Part shown: positions 50,776-61,783 of the stretch, piece by piece
Numbering within the stretch: the stretch's first letter is position 1
How the letters are laid out: each line of letters starts with the position of its first letter
NCBI GenBank assembly: GCA_030141585.1
Contig: JAQIFP010000004.1
Span: 124,001 to 188,000 of the forward strand
DNA length: 64,000 nt
Direction of reading: 5' to 3'
Origin: Ophryocystis elektroscirrha
Lineage: Eukaryota; Apicomplexa; Conoidasida; Neogregarinorida; Ophryocystidae
Made by a program: the position numbers and the translations under genes
The notes under the pieces: generated by a model
What the model was told of the DNA's origin: nothing
Database searches by the model: none
The model's input: only the letters and a program-made list of their open reading frames with translations

Positions 50776-51789
50776 AAAATAAGAAAAATTGTGTTATTTA
50801 AAAGCAATACTACATATTTTTATTTAAAATTTACTGTTTATACAGGTTGCATTACATTAAGTTTGATAAAGTATATATACTTTTTTAAAAGAAGTTTTAA
50901 AAATAGAATATTTATCAAATTACAACAATGAATAAAATAGAAACTGATAAATACCATTCAATTTTCACGAGGTATGTTAATGTGTCGCTAAGTCTAAAAG
51001 CGCTGAGAGTGTTTTTATTAACCGTGATAAAAGAATTATGTGCTATAGATAAATTTTTGATAATTTTTTCACGAGTATTTCTTTTTAACGTATACAAAAG
51101 TTTGCTAAATATTCTTCAGCTTAATAATAATTTTTATAATTTGTGTTAGTATTGATCTTATTCCGTCAAAATTGACAAAAACTATGTGATTTAATATTAA
51201 CAACGAAATCATATTTAACAATTAAATGTGAAATTCAATTCGATAGATACCTTAGAATATTTTTATAAAATGATTTTTCAGCAAGTTATCACAAATATTA
51301 GATATCCACAACTCAATGTAGTTTTTTGTCTGATATATGTTTGTTTGATACGATGTTCAATGATAGGCTAATCATTTTAGAGAATTATGTTTGAACTGGT
51401 AGAAAAAACTTTTGCTTAATTAACTAAAAAATCAATTTTAAATTAAATGAAATTTTTTTGCAATCAGATAAACAAATTAAAATAAAATGTATATATATAA
51501 ATTAAATTTTCAATCAAATTTAATAAACTGATTTGCAAATACACAGCAATTTCAATTATTTTGCTGTAATATAAAACTGCTTAAAAAACACTTAGATTTA
51601 ATTCAAACATTTGATATAAATTAGCTCTTCAAACGTTAAGAAAAAGAGTTAAAAAAAGGTTAATTACCATGCAATGCTTTAAGTCTAAAATCATTTATTA
51701 ATACCAAGTATTTTAATTGTAGAAACGAAAATAAAGTACAAAATATCTGCTTTATATGATAGGAGAAGCAGAAAAACAATTTTTTTTAA
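50776..51789. promoter_or_regulatory. 1-kb divergent intergenic region
   Basis: This lies between the BAH gene start (-) and the small plus-strand gene at 51790. It is the longest gene-free stretch in the window and very AT-rich. Short ORFs on both strands at about 50915-51149 overlap each other and lack any recognisable domain. No repeat or RNA gene was recognised. Confidence 0.4.
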
Positions 51790-52176
51790 ATGGCAAGCAA
51801 CCATGAAACTACACTGAGTATTCGAAACTTAGTGTCAAAAATTATAAATGACGCTTTTTTATCTGAACAGCCATCTGAAACGAGTTCACATAGAAGATTA
51901 CGCTTGGAATTTGTAAATAACGCAGTTCATTTTTATATCGCGAAATATCACAACAATTTAGACTTATTAAACAAGAGCTTATCAAAGATACCTTGTTTAG
52001 TAAGTGCATTTCAAAATGTTAATATATATCGATGCGGTTATAACGAGGAATTCACGGAAATGTTCAAAAAATTTGATCCCCGAATACACCATCCTTCATT
52101 TGTTCAAGAACGCTTATTAAGCGAGCAGGTTTGCAGAAGGCTTGACTGTATCTATGATTTTACTAGAAAGAACTAA
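51790..52176 (+). CDS. conserved-looking small protein of unknown function
   Basis: A single-exon ORF of 128 residues starts at the first ATG after an A/T leader (MASNHETTLSIRNLVSKI). It is soluble, with balanced charge and predicted helices, no membrane segment and no low complexity, so it looks like a folded coding protein rather than a chance ORF. I do not recognise the family. It converges on SPT6, with 149 bp between stops, and is the only plus-strand gene between 46157 and 57742. Confidence 0.55.
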   Translation: MASNHETTLSIRNLVSKIINDAFLSEQPSETSSHRRLRLEFVNNAVHFYIAKYHNNLDLLNKSLSKIPCLVSAFQNVNIYRCGYNEEFTEMFKKFDPRIHHPSFVQERLLSEQVCRRLDCIYDFTRKN

Positions 52177-52325
52177 ACGCTTTAAGGTTTGGCCAAAATC
52201 CTAAAAGATATTGTTTTTGAATTCAATTTTGATTTTGTAACTCTTGCTGTGCTTTTTTGAGCTGCTTTAATTCAGTGTACTTCATTATATATTCATTTCT
52301 CTAAACAGATGTTAAATTTAAGAGA

Positions 52326-55300
52326 TTAGTGTACATGAAAGAATCCTTCTTTTTTCCACCAGTTAGTTAGAGCCTTTAAAGTATTTTCCTTATGTGTCCA
52401 TAGTTTAAAATGATTTGGAAGAACATAAATTCCATCTTTCAATGCTTTAGAACTATTATTTGACCGATTAGACGGAATGCTTATCAGGTGGAATCTAACT
52501 CCAGCGTAGTAAACAGGGTATGTGATATCAATTGCCATACCCCACCGGATTGATCTGTTTTCAAGAGATCCATTGTTATTTCGAATATTATTTTCGATAA
52601 TTTTTATGTCATCTCCAGGATCAAATTTCTAATGAATGCAGTATAATATAATACTAGTAATTTGACGAACTGTTAATTTAATATTTTAACTATTTATTTG
52701 AATATAATTACATACATTTGATTTATAAACTTCTAGAAGATTGGTTTTTAAACTTTCAACATATTGAATCAGTATTTGATCTAAGTCGTGAAATTCTTCA
52801 TTCCCTATTTTAAATACTTGTTTTTCTAAGAAAGGATTAATTTGATAATATTACCGTGCAAAACTGATTCTGATACTCTGATTAGTAAGCTTTTTGTAAG
52901 AAAAGGAATATCACATACTTTGATAAATAAAAATAAATCTTGGGGGCGATTTGAAACCTGTGTGAATAACGCGTAGCCTAGTTTTGAATTCTTTAATTCA
53001 TTTAATATTTTTTGGGTTGAGCAGGATCTAAAACGTGGATGAGACAAGTTTCTGAACAAGTTATAAGATGGCAAAAGATCTCTGTTATAAATAATCAACC
53101 ATAATTATTTTTTACTTGCTAATGACACTACGATGCGTTCCAGGAATAATTAAATTTAATAGAAGTTTGTAAGAATGCTTTGATACAGGAAAATCTATGA
53201 ACGTGCTAAAAATAAACTAAATTAAGAACTAAATCTTACGTTTCAATGTAATTACCCACAACAGATCTTATTCCATTTTTACTCATAACAACTTCTAATG
53301 TAAGATTATCAACATCGATAAATCTCAAGTAACACCTTAAAATTTGACCAACAGTGAACAATTGAGAAATAAGATTTGATTTCAGTGTCTTATTATTTTC
53401 GACATTATGGCCAGTCTCCTGATAAAGATATTCATTTAAATCATAGATTCGAGTAGGTATATTGGCAGACTGCAAAGTTAAATCTACTTCGCCATCCATA
53501 ATATTTTTAATGACTACGGTCAATTGAGATCTACAATTTAGTAAGTAGTCAAAATAACGAACCCAACACACAAATTTTCCTCATTTTCTTGAATAAAGCT
53601 CGAGAATAGTTTCACTTCTTTGAGTCTATTCGAATAATAAGTCACATTATACGGGTTTTTTAGTTCACATTTAATTTCTTCAAGATATGGGCTAAAAAAT
53701 TTTGTTAAAATATAAGCATCTGAAACTCTTACAGTAATCTTATTTGATTTTTTTTGTGAAGAATTTCTGAGTATGACTCTAAATCTAAATCATCTAATGA
53801 AGTGGGATCATTGAGAATTTCTAGTAAACACTCTATACTATCTGATTTTGCTTCATCTAAAGCATCAATTGTCATTTTTGTAGCTAAAGCATATCCTTCG
53901 TTTGGATGTATTCTTGTGCACATCAATGGGTCTGGAGATGAACTATTGAGTGCAAGATCACGCGAAATTTTAAAAAAACCGCAGCAATTAAGTACAGTAT
54001 TAAGCGATAAAATGTTTTTCGTTGAAACATTATTCATTGCACTCGTATCAGAGCGTTTATCAAATAGTTTACAATTAAAAGGAATATCACTTGCTTCTGG
54101 ATCAATCAATTGCGCTCTTGAAATAAATAGCTCTCGACTACTTTTCAATATATGGTTGGCCTTTTCATCATTTAATCCAGAAACATATCTTAAAGAATAC
54201 TGCAAGTGTGGCCAGTGGCGAATCAAGTTCAAATCAACACCGATGTCTGCTACTGCCATTTGCGCTGCTTCCAAAAGAGATTGCCGAAACTTTGCTGCAC
54301 TAATGAATAATTGGCTGGAATGTACGTTTATATGTAATATAGTTTTTTCTGGCATATTATTATCGTTTTCTATTAAGCTTAAATAGAATTCTAAGGGATT
54401 CAAAAGTTGCCTACACAACCCCAATGATTGACAACCAAAATATCCATATGTTTTTTCATAACTTTTAAGAGTATTGTTAGACATAGCAAACAAATGAGGG
54501 CATTTCAAATCTTCAAATAAAGTATCAAAACACATAGAAGAATTTTTATGTTTTTCAATTACATTTGTGACTAATGAGTATAATTTACGTGCATCTAAAT
54601 TTCCAACACCAATAACAAATACGCTTTTAACATATTTCTTGTTTATAATAAATTTGATAAATTCATTATAATCATGACTCTTTGATTCAATTTGATAAGA
54701 ATCATTTAAATAAATCACAAACTGACTATAAGAGTATGGTATGCCAAGAAAGTTTGTTGAAACGGCATGAACGCGATAAATTTTACCTTTATCGTTGTTT
54801 TCTAGAACCAAACCAACTACTCTATAATTATGCTGAGACTGCTTTATGCTTGCTCTTTTTTGATAAGTATTTAAGGTACCTGAGTCAGATTTGCTTTCAA
54901 GTAAATCAAGAGGGTCAGACTTCAATAAAATGTAAAAGTTTTCACGACAAAGTAATGCAATACAATTTTCGCAATGGCTTTGAATTTTTTGCAATATATC
55001 TTCTCGAAACTTTGGAAACAAATGTGCATATAGCAACTTGTGAATTACTTTAATTTGCATATTGTCTGACCACACTTTGAAAGATTCACTACAATAAAGC
55101 GTAGACAAATGAGATAATTTGCTATCTAATATCTCTTGATCAACCTTCAAATCTAGCTTAAACTGCTCAAGAAAATTTCTCACAGCATCTTCATTTTCAC
55201 TTTTTTCAGAATCATTTGACTGCATCAAATCAAAAACTTCCTGTTCAAAAACAGGATGAACTATTAAGTTCAAATGTTTATTTGATCTACTTTTTAAAAC

Positions 55301-57399
55301 TTCCATAAACAAAATATATTTTTGACATAGTCTTTCTTGTTTCTCACGATAACTTTTGATATTATTATATTTCTCTTGAAACTCATCAGTAGGTAAAGAT
55401 GAAAAATCGTCCAATAGTTTTATTGAACTTAAAAAAAATTTAGCAGGTGTTCTATATATTAGATAATATTGAGGTTTTAGGAACTCCCAATAATTTTTAA
55501 TTTGGAAGTTTGGTAAAATGCTAATTAGTGCATTATCTTCAAACCATCTGTATAACTCATTTTTAATTATATAATTATTAGCTAAGTTGGATGCCTCGTA
55601 AGAAATTATATAATCTAATACATTTTGCTTTGTCGAAGATGGAAACAATGAAATTGATGAGACCCAATCATTCAAATTTGTGGATGTCTCAAGATTGTTT
55701 GGTCCTTTAGGAGGTTCGATATGCGGACAATTATCATTATTGTATTCTAAGTTTAATAGATTAAATGAAAATTGTGATGGTGTTAAAAAATATATATTCC
55801 ATTGGTTAGCTATTTGAGACTTTTCATTATTGTTCAAATTATTGAAATAACTTGAACCCTTCAACGGAAATTTGACAATGAAGTTATTTAAACTTTCAAG
55901 CTCTTTCTCTTCGTATGTTAACTGACACAAATTATCAAGATAATCAGTAATACGCTTAACATATGTATCCACATTATTACTTTCAGAGCAATTTAACTGT
56001 AAATCTCGAATCAATTCATCATGAAATTTATTGGATTTATCTCCATTGCTCAAATTAATTAGAATGTTAGATTTTATTGATTTCATTCGAACATAAATAT
56101 CGTGAAAAGTTTTAATCGTCCATAACATCCGAAGCGAGAGAGGGGGATTTATAAGATGTTTACGATACTTCCAGATATATAATATATCCAATTGGTCTAC
56201 TACAATCCAGTTTAGAAATAAGCTTGTTTTTAGTTTCAGATCTTCTAAAACGGAACACTTATCTGGATTATAGTAAAATTGTGCGATTTTTTTGAATTTT
56301 TGGGTATATGTAGAAAATAGACTGGTGGCATCGCTAAGGTAAGAATTTAATTCCCATTTCAAAATCAATCTATTAATAATCCAAGAAGCTTCAAGTTCAA
56401 AATCTACATTGTTTGCGCAAGCAGTTTCATCAGATGATTGTAAGAAGCTGGTATCAGACAACTGCTCCTTAAGTATTTTTTGTCTCTTGTTGAATTCGTA
56501 ATCTTCTTCTTCTTCTATAATAACAGGATTGGTTGACTTTCTTCGGTTCAAAATACAGTAGACAGTTTCTTCATCACCAAAGACAGACAAAATAACCCGA
56601 TGTAAATCAGAACGAAAACCTTTTGCAACAGATTTACTTCTATGAAGTCTTATGTTAGAAGATTTCGATTCAATACTGTCCTCACTATCTGTAGAAGACG
56701 TTTCAGTTTTCGGTCTTGACGAAGCTTTTTTCAATCTCTTAAAAGTATTTTTGTTTGATTGATCATTAAGTTTTTGCGCTGAAACCTAAGTGATTTATGA
56801 CAAAATAAATAAAAACATACTGGCAATCCCATATTCTCAGCTATTAACTCTAAATCGTCTTCGTTCAAAACTGGTTCATTGTCATCAAGTTTATCTTTAG
56901 ATTCATATTCATTATACTCTTCTTCAAAGTCCGCAAAAATATCAACATCTATATCGTTGTTATCGTCTTTATTCGTGAATTCATTTATTTCATCTTTACT
57001 TTCCATACAGAGATCCACATCTTGGTTTTGGTGTATTACCCGCTCTTCATTATCTTTTATTTTATTAAGTATTTCTATTTCGTTATTATTGATTTTAACT
57101 TCAGCATCATTGTCCATAATATAATTTATTTTATTTAAGTTTGCTTCAGTTTCTTCTGGAACTGAATTTGTAGAATTGTAATTTTCCGTTTTCTCTATTG
57201 AATTTTTTTCCTTACCATAAATAATAGCATTGTTCTTGGTAATATCATCTAAATCCTCTAAAAGTTCACCAAATATCAGTAATTATTCAACATATGTTTT
57301 CTTATCAAACTGTAAATAATTTTGTAATAGAGTATTTATATGAAATTAGTACATCGAATAATGATTACCTGTTAGATGATTTGTTTCTGTTTTGCTCAT
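52326..57399 (-). CDS. SPT6: transcription elongation factor / histone chaperone SPT6
   Basis: Nine exons (57399-57369, 57257-56821, 56785-53733, 53691-53572, 53530-53240, 53205-53116, 53081-52855, 52825-52716, 52628-52326) give 1553 residues; introns are 111, 35, 41, 41, 34, 34, 29 and 87 nt. The N-terminal ~140 residues are very acidic. The core includes a YqgF-like region and the helix-hairpin-helix block (HWPHLQYSLRYVSGL, then VLNCCGFFKI and RIHPNEGYALATKM). An S1-like segment (SQLFTVGQILRCYLRF) and the tandem SH2 (NLSHPRFRSC; IYVLPNHFKLW) complete the family order. SPT6 travels with Pol II and reassembles nucleosomes, with tSH2 binding the Rpb1 linker. All domains are shorter or more diverged than in yeast. 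It is divergent to MSH6. Confidence 0.93.
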
Positions 57400-57741
57400 G
57401 GTAAAATAAAAGTTATTTTTATTGAAGCAATATATTATTTATTAGCCTAAACATTCTGGATCTTAATATTCATTTCTAAAATACTCATTATAAAAATGAC
57501 TTAGCTTAATAAAGTCTTACACAAAAAAAGGTTTATGCGGCAATTTTTATAAAAGTAATGAAAACCCATTAAAGGATAAATAAAGCTGATTGTGTTAAAA
57601 TCGATAATTTAATAGGTTTTTGATGCAAGGGATACGACGGTCTTCAAAAAATGCAGTTTTGAAACAACAGACGGATAATAGCTGCTGAACAGATTAACGT
57701 CTATGATTTAGCTTTACACATCGTTTCCGAATTTAATCAAA
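57400..57741. promoter_or_regulatory. shared SPT6/MSH6 divergent promoter region, 342 bp
   Basis: Start codons of SPT6 (-) and MSH6 (+) flank this stretch. Short ATG-initiated upstream frames on the plus strand (57623, 57650) end within a few to about twenty codons and could be leader uORFs of MSH6. No motif is recognised. Confidence 0.5.
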
Positions 57742-60700
57742 ATGAAACGCAGCAGTGTATGTTTAAATCAATTTTTTTAGACACATTTAGATTCAACCGT
57801 TGTTGACTACGTATTTTCCAGCTAAAAAAATTTATCAAGAACCTAAGAAAGAGTCTGATGAAATTAAAGTGGAATCAAAAGTAAAAGAATTGGACTCTGA
57901 ACCATGTCAAATAACAAGTGAGTTTATGACAAAAACTTAACTTTTACATTAGCGGAAGAAATTCAAAATTCAAAAGCAAAAGATAAAGAGCTAATAATTC
58001 ATGAAAACGGAAATTGTTCTAATCCCCTTCAAGTGAACATAGAAACTTTAATCCAGGCAAAAAGTAATACCGCAATATAAAATTTCTTTCAGATGACGAT
58101 TTGACCGCCAAAATTGCCAATTTAGATACAGCAAATTTGGATGGCGAAAAAGCACAGACGTAAGATTATTTATATCTGTTTAAATTTCAAAGCTATGAGG
58201 AGAAAATTATAAATGAATTGCGATTATCAGTTGCTGCGGTAGAATCGTTGTATTTTAGAGAATACCTAAACGTTATGCTTGTGGCTTTTCAAAAAGACAA
58301 TACTATAGATAATAATTTTCCAGATTGGCTTTTCCCGTCAAACATTTTGGGTACTATATATTTTATATTTCACTAAAGTTTAGATGCCAATAAGCGTAGA
58401 CCATCAGATATATTTTATGATTTTGGAACTATATGGGTATTAATTCATTTTAAATACTTGTCATAGGTTCCACCTAAGGTAGACAAAAAAAATGCAAAAC
58501 ATTTTTCTCCCGCCATGGAACAATTTTGGTCTATAAAGAAAAACCATTTTGACAAAATTATATTTTTTAAAGTAAATTCAAAAATTAATATTTTATATAC
58601 AGATGGGAAAATTTTACGAATTGTTTTACGTTGATGCGTATATCGCTAATAGAATTTGTAAGCTTAAATGGATGGGTTTTGAAGGTAAACCACACGTTGG
58701 ATTTCCTGAAGTCAGTTTACACGCTTACGCTAAATTGCTCGTTGATTCTGGATTTAAAATCGTTGTTGTGGAACAAATGGAGACTCCTAAAGAACTTGAA
58801 ACCCGCAATAAAGAATCTACAACTCGTAAAGAAAAAGCCGTTAAACGAGAAATATGTGAAATTTATTCTTGTGGAACTTTAATCAATGAAGAAATTTTAC
58901 CCAAAGATTGCAATTACCTATTCTCCGCTGTTGGTAATGATTCCTTTGAAACTATTGGTTTCGTATTTGCTGATATCCCCACTTGCAAACTTTGGTTTGG
59001 TCATTATGATGCGAAAAGCTCTTCTAATCATTTAAAAGAATTTCCAAATGAAGAAAGTATTTCATCCTATATAAAAAACTTGCTTTATCGCATAAATCCA
59101 GCTGAAGTGTTAATTGATATAACATCGAATTATAAAAAATTGTCAACAATCATTAAAAATGTAAAATTACTTTTACATAATTCTTTTAGTTACAGGTAAC
59201 TCCTCATATAAATTTTGAGAATTGCTCTAATGATATTGAAGTTATGACAGACATAACAAAAAAACTAGGATCTGCTTTTTCAGTCAGTGAAAATTGCACT
59301 CAAATTAAAGTAGAGAATAATGCTGTTTTTGAATCGGAAGTTTTCAATAAAACGGAAACTAAAAAGGCTTTGAATATGATGTTAAATTATTTGAAAAAAA
59401 ACTTATTAATTGACAAAATTTTGCCTTTTGCAAGAGTGTTTTTATATTCTGACAGTACAAAGGATTTAAGAGAATCTAAAAAAGTTCTGCAAATGGACTC
59501 AAGTGCTCTTCGACACCTTTCTATAATAACAGATAAATCCAATGAAAAAAAAGCAACACTACTCGGTTATGTCGATCATACCGTTACTGCGTCTGGACAA
59601 AGGTTATTAAAAAAATGGATAACGGAACCCCTTTATGATGTAGACGAGATAAATTCGCGTTTAGATTGTGTTGAATGGCTTGTAAATAATTCGCATATAA
59701 GTGAAAAAACTAGATCTACATTAAAATCAGTTCCAGATATAGAAAGACAATTAACAAGTGTGTGCATTTGGAGTTTACAAAACACAAGATCTGCAGTTTA
59801 TTTTGACAATGTGCACTCAAAACAATTCAAGTTGTTTGTAAAAATGCTTGATAGCTTCTTAATAATTGAAAAATGTTTGAGAGATCTTGGGAATGAATTG
59901 TCTAACACAGCTCCATCAAATAACTCGTTAAGAAAAATGTGTACTTCTGAATCAGCAATAAAAAATTATGGCAAGCTTCCGAATTTATCCAATAAGATTT
60001 TAACTTTTAAAAAGCGTTTTAAACAAGACACTAAAACCAAAACGTGGACCATTGTAGAGGTATATTTTGCTATAGTTTAATGTTTGCTGTAGGGTTACGA
60101 CGCTTCTTATGATGAATTAAAAGAAAAAATAGATTTGTGCGAAAAAAAGATTTATGATTACTTAGAAAAATTAAAATTTGAATGTGCTCAAAAGATTCAA
60201 ACCCCTAAAAGCTTTGATTCAGTTCAGTATGTTAACGTAAAATATTTATACGAAATAGAAATTCCTGAAAATCACGAATTTTGGAGTTTTATCAAAAACA
60301 CTAAATCTAATATATATGAAATCACTTCATCTCGACAAGGTTTTATCAGAATACAGACAAGTGAATTAAGAGATTTAATAGCAAATCTAAATGAATGCAA
60401 GTTGTCATTAGTTAACGTTTTATATAGCTGTCAACAAAAATTAAGCAGGGAATTTTATGAAGAAAATTTTTTTAAATGTGTTCGGATACTGGATATCATG
60501 GCCGAAATCGATATATTATGCGGATTTGCTTCACTATCAAGATCAGGATCAAAATCGTTAAATTTGAGCCTTTCGCCATCTGAAGTAATGTCTCGTCCTA
60601 AATTAGTAAAACCTAACGGAAATCCACCCATACTTAAACTAGAGTCATCTCGAAATCCTATTGTAGCCTGTGCCATGCCACCTCACACCCAATACATACC

Positions 60701-61528
60701 TTGTGACATATCCATAAATGACCCGGATAATATCGGAGGTAAAATTATGGAATATTGGTTTTAGTTTAAAAATTAGGTATAAAATCACTATTGTTGATAA
60801 CCGGACCAAATATGGGAGGAAAGTCAACTTTGCTCAGACAAGTTTGTCTTCTAGTTATCATTGCACAAATTGGTTGTTTTGTGCCAGGTAATTTGTATTC
60901 ACTAATTTAAACAAATACTTATAGCATCCAATATGGTTTTGTGTCCGGTCGATAAAATATTCACAAGATTGGGTGCTCATGATTTTATTTTAGAAGGAAA
61001 ATCAACATTTTTTGTTGAAGTTGAAGAAGCGGCAAATTCAATAAGAAATGTAATTGAAAGTGCTTTAAACTATCTTATAGGCTACACTTAATTCATTAGT
61101 TATTTTTGACGAATTAGGAAGAGGGACATCAACTTGTGATGGTACAGCACTAGCATCAGCCGTGTCAAAATATTTTGCTACTACAGTACCAGTAAGTCCA
61201 TTGTTTCATTACCTCAAAGCATGATAGTGCCGATGTTTACATGCAACACATTTTCAAATGATCATTTTCAATTTAAAAGAATATAAAAATGTTGATTTCT
61301 TACATATGGGAATAAACATAACGCAAGAAAAAATTCAGTTTTTGTACAAATTGGTTCCAGGAACATGTCATAAATCTCACGGTATCAAAATTGCAGAATT
61401 AGCAAATATAAACTCTGAAATTTGCAGGTGGTTAAACAGTTTTTATTATCATTACTATTAGAAACGCTAATGAAAAAGCAAGATTACTTCTTCGTATATC
61501 TGCCATTGTATATATTTTAGCACAGTAA
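57742..61528 (+). CDS. MSH6: DNA mismatch repair protein MSH6
   Basis: Fifteen exons give 1105 residues; all fourteen introns are 29-38 nt. The first exon is only 15 nt (MKRSS) and splices to a PCNA-binding box Q7-F14 (QPLLTTYF), typical of MSH6. A charged linker leads to [12 protein letters not shown] and the mismatch-reading Phe-x-Glu F216/E218 in MGKFYELF. Clamp and lever regions follow ([20 protein letters not shown]). The ATPase has Walker A 911-919 (GPNMGGKST), Walker B from D990 (DELGRGTST) and a THFQ signature. With MSH2 it forms MutS-alpha, which recognises base mismatches. The intron at 58572-58602 abuts the Phe-x-Glu exon. The acceptor at 58192 is AAG rather than YAG. Confidence 0.95.
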
Positions 61529-61783
61529 AAAACATTTTGAATTCATTAAGTTTATACTCAGGCTTAAAACCCTCGAAAGCGACTGTAAAAGTAAATTCAA
61601 AGATGAGAGTTTTTGGTCAAATGCTATGGCAAAAATCAAATTGCTTAACGAATTTAAAATACAAAATAATGTCTAATGCTTATTTCGTCATTAATTTAAT
61701 ATTGTCTAAAATTAATAAAATTAATAATATTTTTCAATTATATAATGGGTTTTTCATCTGAAAATTGGAGTAAAACAGAAAAT
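61529..61783. other. convergent 3' region between MSH6 and dynamin gene
   Basis: 255 bp hold both 3' untranslated regions. A 74-codon plus ORF beginning at 61537 has no start context or domain and is not supported. No terminator structure stands out beyond general AT richness. Confidence 0.4.

Noticed and set aside
50915..51149. Overlapping short ORFs on both strands
   Set aside because: They overlap each other in AT-rich DNA, show no recognisable domain and have biased hydrophobic or lysine content typical of chance frames.
61537..61761. 74-codon plus ORF after MSH6
   Set aside because: It lies in the convergent 3' region and has no similarity to the MSH6 C-terminus, which ends properly at 61528.
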